The notes below the pieces were generated by a model. That model saw nothing but the letters and a program-made list of their open reading frames with translations, was not told the origin of the DNA and searched no databases. From Pholiota molesta (lineage: Eukaryota; Basidiomycota; Agaricomycetes; Agaricales; Strophariaceae), in the NCBI GenBank assembly GCA_014925825.1, contig JACGCK010000499.1:1-19572 (forward strand): a stretch of DNA of 19,572 bases, written 5' to 3'. Within the stretch, counting starts at the first letter, position 1; each line of letters begins with the position of its first letter. The position numbers and the translations under genes are program-made. Positions 1-10,046 of the stretch are shown here, in pieces.

Positions 1-2576
1 GGTATCTGCTGGTCACGTCGAGTTCCGCTTTTTGTAACCCTGCGTTAAGGCCGCCCTCTCCATCGATTGTCCTCTGCGCTACGACCTCGACCAAATCCCA
101 TTCCCTGTCGTTCGCGAATCCCTCTGCCAGTCGGCGAGCGGCTACTGTCTCCCGCGCATCGAGTTCGAATGCTTTCTGGAAGCATTTGGATGATCGAATA
201 GGATCCGGCGGAGATGATTGCTCAAGGTAATATATGCCGAGAGATGTGAACGCTGGAGCAAATTCTGCATCGTGTTTGAGAGCATTGATAAAATATTTAT
301 ATGCATCCTGTATATTTGAGCCTATAGACTTTATTATTGAGTACCAGAAATTTGTATTATCAAGGCAAACGTACCGCCAATACTCATGTTGCATTTTCCG
401 ATGCGCCACAGACAACGCGCGCGTTCGTGATTCAGATGATCCCCTTCAAGGTCTTCGAGAGTCTCCAGTACTTGTTGGAGTTCTTGTAAACTCTCTTCAT
501 AGCGACCCAGCTGGTATTTACACCATGCAGTTTCTTCCTTAGCACGCAGCCCAGTTTCCATATCGCCTGGTAGAAGAGACCGAGACCTGACTAAAGACCC
601 CCGCCGCTTCGTCCCATGTCGACGCAGCTTGAAGGATGTAGCCACGGCCCATCATGGCTGCCGTATTATTTGGCGAGCGCGCAAGAATTTCGTCGATGAT
701 GCGTGTTGCCTCTGGATGTGTTTAGGAGAGAAAAAGTGCACGAGAGACGTAGCCAATATGACCTGAAGGCCCGTGCGGGTCCTACAGAACATGTTAGAAT
801 ATAGAAATAAGAAGGAAAGAGATATGACGCACTTGGGCAAAGACTTTGCTAAATCCGATTCTAGAGTGTTCAGATTGCGTAGCCCTTGTTTTGAAGTTTT
901 GATTGCATTCTCATAGTCGAGTTCGTTGAGGTACACTTCTGCCAATATCCGAGAACCCAAAATAGTATCTGACAGCCCAACAGATGCGTTCTGGGCGTAT
1001 TGAAATCAGCACAAAGTACTAGAAAAAATGTTAGAGTATGCACCAAGATGACATCCACAGGATCTACGTCTTCGCCAAGATTGAAAATGTCGCGTTCTTC
1101 CTCATCTTCTGATAATATTCTTGCTTGTACGCAAAATATCCACGGCACAAGGAGGCCAGTGCCGATTCTGGAAAGAGCCTGATATACGCCCGCACATGTT
1201 CTCGATCATATTCAGCTGCGATAGCGTCAATGCCAGAACGACAGACGAGGCAAACGAACATGAACTCACAAAGATCTTCGCAGTCCAAGCTTTCAAAAAA
1301 TAGCCTCCATCCCAACTCGTTCAGGCTTCTTGAGTAGCACAATGCCTTCTATGTGCTCATCCAGCTCGCGCACGGCCTTTTGCTTCAGCGCTCGCCCCTC
1401 GGCCGTGGCCGGTATTGACTGTAGATATTGTTGCTTATACCGCAGCTGCTTTGCCTCGATTTCGCGTCGCAGGTCATCCGAAGTATTAGGATGATTAAGG
1501 ATAGATTCATAAAGAGTGGATAGCTATGCACAATATGGGATCAATGTCAGAATGCAATGATTCGGGACGAGGGCGCAACCAACCTGTTATTTGTCGAAGA
1601 TCTCCAAGAACACCTCCTTGCGCAACTGCTCGGGGCTCCCCGCTCCCAATCGCATCCGCCGCCTTTCGACTTCGCGTTTGAACGTGTCCGCCTCGAGGGC
1701 CTCTGTCAGCGCTATGACTTCCTCTAATACGCGAAAACCGTTGTGAATCGCTTCTTGCGCGTCATACGTTGTTGATCCTGTTGGATTGGTGGGATCTGGG
1801 GGCGGTAGGGTAGAAAGAAGAGAATAAACATTGGATTCGGGGAGGTAATACGAGAGACCGCTGATGATCTGCAAAGAAGAGGAAGAAATTTGAGCTTGAG
1901 GACGGTGGTTGAAACTCTATGATTAAAGCATACCTGCTGTCGGGACCCATTTTTCCGATACAGCGCGATCAACTTTTGCAGGGTCTCAGCGCACTTGACG
2001 GCGTCCTGGCTAGGACCCACGGTCAACATCCAGTCCCTCTTACACATAGCGAATCATAGTCACCTCTTATTAAACACACCCAGAAGCTGCACCAGGACCT
2101 TCGCTTGCTTCTCCCATTCTCCTTTCCTATCGTAGAAGTTTGACAGACCCTTAGAGCAAAAGACAAGTTTAACACAATGCAATTTATCGGGCGCCTAAAG
2201 AAAAACCCACCTGCCACGCCAAGGGCTGGGATGTGTTCAACTCAATGGCCTTGCGATATATCTTGATGAAACAGACGCACTCAGTTAGATCGGTGATGAC
2301 ACGCGCCAGAGAAGAGGTACTGTACTTGCTCGCTCTGGTCGAGTTCACCTAGCTCTAGCAGTGCCAGTGCCAGAAACACATGTCTGTGCACGGGAACGTC
2401 GCGATACACGTCAGCAAGGTAATGTGCAGAGACGAAGCGAAGGGATGCGAGACTGACGCGTTGTAGTTTTCGGGCTCAAAGTCCAATACGAGCGCCGACT
2501 CCTTTTTGGCGCTGAGGTAGTCCTTTTTCGTTATGCCGTCGCGTGCGGCTTTGAGGTGGGTTTTGGCAAAAGACAT
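1..2576 (-). pseudogene. SKI3: SKI3-like TPR protein (Ski complex scaffold), 5' part, disrupted
   Basis: Ski3 is the tetratricopeptide scaffold of the Ski2-Ski3-Ski8 complex that feeds mRNA to the cytoplasmic exosome. The reading starts at ATG 2576-2574 with MSFAKTHLKAARDGITKKDY and continues through apparent exons 2458-2576, 2326-2383, 2211-2261, 2078-2149, 1934-2038, 1584-1868, 1270-1523, 1044-1215, 833-990, 375-781 and 1-307. Recognisable family stretches are DAVKCAETLQKLIALYRKNG, LNHPNTSDDLRREIEAKQLR, SRILAEVYLNELDYENAIKT and, near the left edge, FANDREWDLVEVVAQRTIDG. The frame is broken: TAA at 1587-1589 just before a good splice donor, and single-base-type shifts near 1322, 1113-1118, 711-716 and 575-585. 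The junction 375/307 also joins out of frame. Introns and most codons remain recognisable, so decay looks recent. The 3' part lies outside the window. Identity as Ski3 rests on memory of fungal homologues. Assembly error is the alternative to real inactivation, but the neighbouring genes show no such breaks. Confidence 0.75.
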
Positions 2577-2912
2577 GTTATGGAGTGAAATGTTTATTGT
2601 GCAGTGAACATCGATGGTTCACGCATAGAGATTAGTCTAGTAGTTGAAGTGAGAGAGTATAATCCGCGTACGCACGCGATCAAGTTACAACTTGGAAGTA
2701 GATAGTAGATTAGATTAGATCGCGTCCAGTGTCCTGACTCCGAGTGCTACGCGCGTCTCTACAGGCTTCCACATTTTTCTAAATTTCATATTTCTGATTG
2801 AGCTTATGTTGGAATGGGCGGCTTCGGGATTACCAAAACCCCCTACTACTGGCATGATCACCTTGCTGAAAGCAATGGTCCCCCACTGTCGAAATTCACT
2901 ATATATGGATAG
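2577..2912. other. Upstream region of the SKI3 pseudogene, no gene seen
   Basis: About 340 bases between the pseudogene start and the tandem repeat. I see no coding stretch, RNA gene or mobile-element end. It should hold the former SKI3 promoter. An ATATATGG stretch near 2901-2908 is a weak TATA-like sequence and lies directly before the first repeat unit. Confidence 0.4.
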
Positions 2913-3155
2913 ATGTTAAGAAATCGTAAATATTTACCTGTGCGTGGATTGGCAAGCATAAGCAAACAATGCATTCCCTATCAACTTGTGAAAATGTTGA
3001 GAAATCGTAAATATTTACTTGAACATGGTTTGGCAAGCACAAGCAAACAATGCATTCCCTATCGACTTGTGAAAATGTTGAGAAATCGTAAATATTTACC
3101 TGAGCATGGATTGCCAAGCACGAGCAAACAATGCATTCCCTATCGACTTGCGAAA
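2913..3155. repeat. 81-bp tandem repeat, three units, each with a 12-bp palindrome
   Basis: Three near-identical units begin at 2913, 2994 and 3075, a constant 81-base period. Each contains the perfect palindrome GTAAATATTTAC (2926-2937, 3007-3018, 3088-3099) and the shared block AGCAAACAATGCATTCCCTA. Degenerate pieces of the unit start (ATGTTGAGAAATG and similar) continue to about 3200. Because 81 is divisible by three, the array is open in one frame on each strand, giving 27-residue repeats; I take this as a by-product of the period, not proof of a protein. Differences between units are scattered substitutions without length change. Confidence 0.9.
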
Positions 3156-3493
3156 TGTTTGAAAATGTTGAGAAATGACCAAGAAATGTTGAAGAAATGA
3201 CACTTGGTACTTTGATTCTTTTACAGTTTCCGAAGACCGAGCGTGGCGGGTGCAGCCACCAGCAAGGTCTGACAATAAAAGATTATAGCAATGATTACAA
3301 TTTACAGGCTTCTCCAAGGCTTCTCATCAATCAATCACATACAAGTGATAATAACCCGGGCCATCAATTAAGTATAAGTAAGTAATAGTATATCAAAAGA
3401 AAATAATTTGATGAACCTGTCCTAAACATAAGTCTGCATCGAGAACTTGGGTGAGAATTTGGACGTTCGAATAATGTGACACCATCAGCAAGG
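3156..3493. other. Gene-free stretch between tandem repeat and LTR candidate
   Basis: The first 45 bases are decayed copies of the repeat-unit start. The rest is AT-rich and shows no coding signature, RNA gene or repeat that I can recognise. Confidence 0.4.
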
Positions 3494-3707
3494 TGTTGAG
3501 GAGACCGAAGGTCGACCCTTTATTGATATATACCCATAATATCCCAACATATGTGTGGCTAAATCTGTCAGAACAGCGTAAGCATAGTAATTGATTATAC
3601 TAAGAAGAGAATAAGAGCTGAACCAAATTAAGAGAGCAATTATAACACAATAACCCTAAAATACATTAAACAGATCACCAGAGAAGCGCCCACCAGAGAG
3701 ACCAACA
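3494..3707 (-). mobile_element. Candidate solo LTR of a retrotransposon (214 bp)
   Basis: The segment begins TGTTG at 3494 and ends CAACA at 3707, the short inverted TG...CA ends usual for LTRs. CAAGG occurs at 3489-3493 immediately left and again at 3706-3710 overlapping the right end, so at least AGG is duplicated outside both ends. Read on the minus strand, the distal part has GGGTATATATCAATAAAGGG, which could serve as TATA and polyadenylation signals, then closes on CTCCTCAACA. This suits a U3-R-U5 order on the minus strand. No gag, pol or second LTR is present in the window. The target duplication is imperfect for a standard 4-6 bp event, and an inner CAACA at 3545-3549 could be the true end instead. 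Confidence 0.45.
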
Positions 3708-3801
3708 AGGGATACCCTATAAGTACAATATAAACAATTAATGATGATCAGAATCAATCAGTACAGATTGACGTTGCCCCAGCGACACCGCAGTGGAATT
3801 A

Positions 3802-5617
3802 TCAGAGCGGTATGCGCGGAGGAGTAGGAGAGAGAGTGGGAGTTGTCTGGTTCTGCAAATACTCCACATACTCGACAAGGAACTTGACCTGTTCATACGT
3901 TTCCACGGCCTTCGCACTTCGCCGTCGCCGCACAAGCGTGATCACCTTCTCGACAAAGGCGACGGGGTCTTGCGCCGGTGCGGGTGCGGCAACGCTTCCA
4001 TTCGCATACGCAACCGTTGAGCCGTTTATGATGGTAGAGAGTGAGTAAGCGTTGCCAAGCCAGCCGCATAGCCCGAGCCTGATCACCCAACAGCAGGCGA
4101 CGACGCCTGCGCGGCCAACGCCGCCGCGACAATGTACGAGAACGGGCACGCCGCAAAGGGTATACCGGTTGATCAGGTCCATGAGGTAGGTATCAAGACA
4201 TGCTGCGGATGTCGGCGCAAGGCCCTCTGGAATAGGTAATCTGATGCAAATGGGTAGAATCAGGTAAGTATGTGGGCGAATATGAGAGGGTAACAGGATC
4301 GTACCGAAGAACGTCAATTCCGATCGTTTTTGCACACTGTTCGTATTCGGGCCATGGGGCGCCTAGAAATTCGAGTTCTTCGTTATCCAAGCAACTTTTA
4401 AAATCCGAATGTTAGCATGGACCGTGCGACGGCAGAACAAGGGAAAAAAAGCTGACCAGACGATGCATCCAACACCTAACTGCTTCATGCGTCTCATATC
4501 GGTTTCAAGGTCTCTGCAAACACCGCTTCGGCCTTTCACAGGGCCCTCAAGGCGAACTGAAAATATATGAGTGCAAGGAGCAGAATAGTGATGGTGAATA
4601 TACCTTTCTTGCCCGGACATGACGATAAATATAGATTTCCAATTGTAAAAGGAGGAGGATTGCGAGTAGATTGACGATCACGGTAGGGTATAGTTTTTGG
4701 CGTGATTGTCATGGATGGCGTCCGAGAAAAAGGAGGCAAAAACAATGGGGTTTCCATTGGTGACGGGTATGACTCTGAAAAGCGAGAAGACACGGAGAGG
4801 GAGACAGATACATTGGTTTCAGGACGAAAGCCGGTCAATGTGACCTGTTCAGTGCGAATGCGGGTATCTTGGCCACAGTCTATGCCCGAGTTTAATGCAG
4901 CGTGGAGAGCGTCGGTTACGTGTGAACGGGTGCGAAAGTAGCTCTGCGGTGTTTGTTTCGTGAGGGTAGCGAAAGTAGAAAGAAAGGGCGGCAGTGGCGG
5001 CAGTAGAGGCTGCAGCGCTTGAAAGCGTGTATCACGCAGGGAAGACAGGCGGTCAAGAGTAAAGGAAGCGGGTATATCGAGGAGACTAGGCGCGCTTTGG
5101 GACAGAAGCGCGTGCGAGGAGATGAGGTCAACAAGGTCTGCTGGAATCATGAACGAGATGCTGAGATGTGGGGTGTGAGCACATAAACGCGGCAGACATG
5201 AGCAGGACGTACTTGATAGGGTGGGTGCGTGACGTTTTCACCTGGGCTTGGGAAGAAGTGGGCAGGGGCTCTGACATGGCGGCCATGATTTCGTCCTGGA
5301 GACTGACAGATGGACAGGTGTCGGGTACGGCGGCGTCGGCGGGGGCGGGGGCGGGACACCATGCGCGCAGGCGGTCGTTGAGGAGCTGGCGCGCGCGCAG
5401 CTGGGCGAAGTGGTCGGGCGCATGGAGGGACAGGGGCAGGTAGCGGACGGGGGCACCTGGACGCGGGTTAGAACATTGCAGAGCGCGTGATGGGGCGCGA
5501 CGCACCGTGGACGCCGAACTTGGCGCGACTGTAGTCGCTGGCGTGGTGCTGGGACGCGAGGCGGGCGAGGTGGGCAGGGGCGGGGACGGGGGACGGCCGG
5601 CAGGGAGGGTCGTACAT
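3802..5617 (-). CDS. CDKN3-like dual-specificity protein phosphatase, 513 aa, 6 exons
   Basis: Exons 5506-5617, 5213-5456, 4604-5160, 4457-4556, 4305-4394 and 3802-4240 join in frame to 513 codons plus TGA. Introns are 47-64 nt with GT-AG ends. The catalytic P-loop is VHCRGGVGRAG, with His404, nucleophile Cys405 and Arg411 (HCx5R). Before it stand SGVCRDLETDMRRMKQLGV and LPIPEGLAPTS. The latter sits where CDKN3-type enzymes carry the general-acid loop, here with Glu373 and no Asp. This indicates a cysteine phosphatase acting on phosphotyrosine or phosphoserine/threonine; the substrate is unknown. The first ~300 residues are rich in Pro, Ser and Thr and match no domain I know. The start MYDPPCRPS was chosen because the reading from it splices cleanly and upstream codons look like promoter. 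It is divergent from the chitin synthase gene, 176 bp away. Family is well supported; cellular role is not. Confidence 0.85.
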
Positions 5618-5793
5618 GGGGGCGGGGGACAAGCTTGACGCTTGGCAGTGATGGGGTGGCGCACGTGCTTGGGCTTCTTCCTTCGCTGGTGCTGGTTCCC
5701 ACTCATTCTCTTCCTCGTCTTTTGCAGCAAGGCTGGCTCTCGCTCGTCCCCTCAGCCGCAGCCCGTCCACGGTCCTTCACCCCACTCGTTCCC
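5618..5793. promoter_or_regulatory. Short divergent promoter between phosphatase and chitin synthase
   Basis: Only 176 bp separate the two start codons, so both 5' UTRs and core promoters must fit here or overlap the coding ends. The plus strand is CT-rich towards the chitin synthase start (for example CTCTTCCTCGTCTTTTGCAG near 5706-5725, which also ends like a splice acceptor and could belong to a 5' UTR intron). No convincing TATA box is seen. An ATG at 5635 is in frame with the chitin synthase and the frame stays open. Confidence 0.55.
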
Positions 5794-8700
5794 ATGGCCC
5801 TTCGTTTCCAGACGAACTACGACTTCACCGATGTCCCCATCCCCACCACCCGCCAGCCCCCGCCCTCAGGCGCCACCATCCGCCGCGCAAAGACCCTCAC
5901 AAAGCCAGAGCGCGGCGTCGCTCCCGTCCCCCTCATCAACCCCCCCACCCTCCTTCCAGGCTCAGCTGGCGCCCCCCTCCCACCCTCCAACGACGACTAC
6001 AATGGCTCGACGTCGTGGCGCATTTTCTCCCGCATAGTTACCTTCTGGGCCCCCGACTTTGTCCTCAGCTCCCTCGGCGGCCTCAAGGACAAGGCTGTTC
6101 GCCAAGCCTGGAGAGAAAAGGTCGCTCTGTGCTTCCTCATCGGCCTCATGTGTTGTACCGTCGGCTTCGTAACCGTCGGCTTCCAGAAAGTCCTCTGTCC
6201 TGAAACCAGCATTTCCAACTTCCTCCGCGTCGGCACTTCCAATGTTGTCCTCGGCGTACACGGCACCATGTACAACATCAGCCACCTCAAGGTCCCCAGT
6301 GGTGCTACTTTTTCTACCCTGACAGGTGCCCCTGGCCAAGATATCACCCCTTACTTTGTACGGAGCGCTTCCCAGTTCAAATCTTGTTCGGGCCTCAAGT
6401 TTCGTGTCGCCCTCGACGATCCCTGTCCAACCCCAGATTCCTGTCCTTTGGGCCTTCTCAACTCTACCGCCAATCTCAACAGCCTAGGTTTGACCAATAC
6501 TCAATTCATCGTGGGTTATACATGGGACCAAATCGCCAATCTTACTGGATTTCTCGTCCTCGATGGTGCTGTCATCAATCTCACCCCATACTTGTCTCTC
6601 CATAGCAGCCCTATTCCATCGGACAGCGTCGATGCAGCCATTCGCACCATCATGAAATCCGACGTCAGCGGCAGTGGCAAGGATGCCATCCGACTTTTCT
6701 ACAACCGCGCCGATCTCAAATCCGCTATTCCATGCATCAAAGAACGTTACTACGCAGGCAATATCGACAAGGTCACACCAGGCTGTTTCGTGTCGGCACT
6801 ATTCCTCTATGCAGGCTTAATTGTCATCCTTGGATTGGTTTTCGTGCGCTTCGTCATGGCCTGTATCTTCAACTGGTTCCTTTCAGAGAGACTGGCGGGT
6901 CCGCCCACCAGCCATGATCTCAATCGTTCTGCCATCAGTCCTGCGGTCATGCCAGAAGGAGCCAACGTTTCCGTTGACAACAAGAACGGTACTGCACCCT
7001 GGGCGGGCGGTCAAAAGAAGCTCAGCAGCAAGGCCAACAAGATCGTCCCCTCGCTCACATCCTCATCAAGTACAACATTGATCAACTCGGACAACGGCAC
7101 AGCACCCATCATGAGTCTCACGCAGATTGGAGCAGAGTTGTTTGCCGTCTGTTTGGTGACCTGCTACTCTGAAGGCGAGGAATCATTACGCACCACCCTG
7201 GATTCCATATCAACGACAACATATTCGGACGCGAGAAAACTTTTGTTCATTGTTGCTGATGGCATGATCACTGGAGCTGGAGAAAAGAGGAGCACGCCTG
7301 ATATCTGCGTTTCTTTGCTAGAGGCAGATCCACGCTTTGGAAATCCCATCCCCATGGCATATGCTTCGGTCGGCTCAGGGGCAAAAGCTCAGAATCGGGC
7401 AATGGTATACGCGGGTCACTACAGTGCGTATGGTGTATTCATTTTAAGTCCACATTAACTGATGCTCAACAGCTGTGGCGGGACGCCGGACGCCTACTGT
7501 CATCATCGTCAAGTGCGGAACTGATGCTGAGGCCATGTCTGACAAGAAACCTGGCAATCGCGGGAAACGCGACAGCCAGCTCATTTTGATGAACTTCTTT
7601 TCCCGCGTGACTTACAACGATCGCATGACACCCCTGGATTTTGACCTTTTCCGGAAGATGCACATCCTGATGGGCGTCACACCCGACTTTTTCGAGGTTT
7701 GCCTTATGGTGCGTGGGAGAAAGTTTATTATCTATATTGCGAATTTTCAATGCGTTTGTCTGATAGGTCGACGCTGACACCAAGGTGTTCCCGTCATCGC
7801 TGAAGCACCTTGTCAACTGCATGCATCACGACCAAATGATCATGGGTGTGTGCGGCGAGACGCGTATCGCGAACAAGCGTCAATCATGGGTGACAGCCAT
7901 TCAGGTCTTTGAATATTTCATTTCCCATCATTTGGCAAAGGCATTCGAGTCGGTCTTTGGAGGTGTTTCCTGTTTGCCAGGATGTTTCTCTATGTTCAGG
8001 CTCAAGGCAAGAAAAACGACAGGCGATGATTGGGTCCCGCTCATTATCAAACCCGAAATCGTCAAGGAATACAGCCAAAGCGAGGTCTCTACATTACATC
8101 AGAAGAATCTCCTCTTGCTTGGTGAAGATCGTTTCCTCACGACAATCTTGATTCGGACCTTCCCGAACAGGAAAATGATGTTCTTGCCCCAGGCTAGATG
8201 TAGGACGATCGTTCCGGATACCTTCAGCATTCTCCTCTCGCAACGTCGGCGATGGATCAATTCAACTATTCACAACCTCATGGAACTGGTTCTCGTTCGC
8301 AATCTCTGTGGTACTTTCTGCTTCAGCATGCAGTTTGTCGTTTTCATGGATCTCGTTGGCACGGTGGTGCTTCCTATCGCCATCAGTTTGACATATGCCC
8401 TCATCGTTAGTATGGCCATCACCCCTCCGAAAACTTTCGAAGAAGCTATTCCACTCATGCTGCTCTGTGCCGTTTTGGGTCTCCCTGCTGTTCTGATCAT
8501 GATCACGACAAGAAAAGTGGTATATGTCTTCTGGATGTTGATCTATCTGCTCGCTTTGCCGATATGGAATTGTGTCCTGCCTTTATACGCGTTTTGGCAT
8601 TTCGACGACTTCTCTTGGGGAGAGACGAGGTACGTTTTGATTATTTGACTCATGATAAATTCGTGCTAATCATGCTATTTTGCTTATACAGAAAAGTTGA

Positions 8701-9406
8701 AGGCGAAGGCAAAGATGAGGGTCATGGCGGTGGAGGCGGACATGATACTTTGCCTGCCGTACCATTGCGTCGTTGGGAGGACTGGGAACGCTCGAGATTG
8801 CGCAAACTCAAACGCGAAGAGAGACGTCGCAAAGACTTCGAGCGAGCCCATCCCTCCGGTTACATGGCTGGCGACCGCGACTTCCTCGCAGCTCCAGACA
8901 CCCGCAGCGTCTATACACGCAGTCAGTATGACGGCTCTGATACCATGTCATTAAACTCCTCAGACGACGATCACTGGGGCACGCAAATCGGAGGCTACAA
9001 CGAACATAACACACAATTTCCGCCACCGCCAGTCGGACTAATTCGCCCCGAAAATGTGGACAGAGCCAAGGTGGTGGACGGCGCCGAACTAGAAGCCATG
9101 CTGGAAATGGGATTCGACGACCGGCCACCCGCGCCTAATGGCACATCATATGTTCCTCGCTATCAACTAACCGACGGGTCGACTACACAACTTGCTAATG
9201 TCAATGGCAATGGATATTCACCGCTAGCTAGATCGGGTTCGCCAGGGCTCGCGAACCAAAACCTAAATAACATGTTATCACCCACATCACCTACAATACC
9301 TATCTCAGGCGACTCTGGGGCTGGGCGCCAGCCGCCTCGAAGTGCGGGTGCTCCTGCTGACCGCTATGGACCGCTTGGCCCTCTCGATCCCGAGACCAAG
9401 TTCTGA
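5794..9406 (+). CDS. CHS3: Chitin synthase, Chs3-like (class IV), 1147 aa, 4 exons
   Basis: A plasma-membrane glycosyltransferase (GT2) that polymerises UDP-GlcNAc into chitin. Exons 5794-7423, 7473-7708, 7767-8629 and 8692-9406 join to exactly 1147 codons plus TGA; introns are 49, 58 and 62 nt. Catalytic motifs are intact: VDADT at 623-627, EDR at 742-744 (Asp743 as the family's base) and QRRRW at 781-785. [20 protein letters not shown] and [20 protein letters not shown] are typical of the Chs3 type. A membrane segment lies at about 111-131, another at about 331-360, with a lumenal or extracellular cytochrome-b5-like region between them. A C-terminal membrane cluster spans about 806-900. The tail after ~905 is hydrophilic and disordered, with a Gly-rich stretch and many Ser. 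There is no myosin head, which excludes classes V and VII. The start [17 protein letters not shown] was preferred over the in-frame ATG at 5635, whose 53 added residues look non-coding. Confidence 0.95.
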
Positions 9407-10046
9407 ACATTGGCCGTCTTCGTCTCTTTCTCCTTGGCCTCTCTTCAAGACACACATTTATCCATCCTTTGCATACCTGCCCCGATCTTTGCATTATTAG
9501 CTATACCCCTCACACCCATGCGATGTCATTCACGTAGCTTTTGCACCTCGACCGTACTTTCATGATGGACCACGGAAGTTTCTTAGTACCCGCCTTTTTA
9601 ATACCCGTAGTAGTAGTCGTCACTGCGGGACATTCCACGTTATCTCGTAGCTAGTTGGGCCGCCATGTCGTTCTTTTCATCTATTTGCGCATCGTTTTTC
9701 CTAACATTATAATACTTCTGGAATAGCTATGCACGGAAACTGAAGAAAAAAATAATGATAAAGGTGTAGAAGATATGTTGCCTGCATTGAGTTGGTTGCA
9801 CATGATTTGGCAAGTGAATACTGGGTGAACAGAACAGCTCCTGTAAAGGGCCGCGCGTGCCGATCGGCAGCAGTGATTTACAGCTTTCCTGTTACCATTA
9901 CCTTGCCATTACCTGTTGCAACATTCATTCCCCAGCTTGACAGTTCCCCTCGTTTCTCCAGCTGCAATATCTACAAGCTATACGACTCGATATACACACC
10001 TTCAACAAATCTCTTCCCGCTGACGAGTTCCTAATAATCAATCTAC
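9407..10046. other. Intergenic: chitin synthase 3' UTR and upstream region of the DUF3684 gene
   Basis: No gene is seen in these 640 bases. The first part is T- and C-rich as expected of a 3' UTR, with an AT-rich stretch containing AATAATGATAAAGG near 9750. The last 60 bases before ATG 10047 are CT-rich, as fungal leaders often are. The open frame at 9792-10034 lacks any recognisable domain and I do not call it. Confidence 0.5.
9858..9869. promoter_or_regulatory. Perfect 12-bp palindrome TGCCGATCGGCA, possible regulator site
   Basis: The sequence TGCCGATCGGCA equals its own reverse complement and lies about 180 bp before the start codon of the DUF3684 gene. It contains CCG-AT-CGG, an inverted pair of CGG half-sites like those bound by fungal Zn2Cys6 regulators. 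A role as operator is an inference from position and symmetry alone. Confidence 0.3.

Noticed and set aside
1..2576. General sequencing error as full explanation for the SKI3 breaks
   Set aside because: Not excluded, but unlikely as a sole cause because five breaks cluster in 2.5 kb while the next 13 kb of genes has none.
3156..3493. tRNA or other RNA gene in the gene-free regions
   Set aside because: No stretch showed a convincing T-loop (GTTCGAATC type) with matching stems when read by eye on both strands.
3494..3549. A 56-bp element bounded by TGTTG and CAACA
   Set aside because: The CAACA at 3707 makes a better end because flanking AGG/CAAGG copies fit there; the shorter version has no matching flanks. 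It is mentioned as an alternative only.
5168..5443. Plus-strand frame inside the phosphatase N-terminal exons
   Set aside because: It is the complement of GC-rich, Pro/Ala-coding sequence of the real gene and has no independent features.
9792..10034. An 80-codon frame just before the giant gene
   Set aside because: No domain, signal or splice support; it covers the likely promoter and leader.
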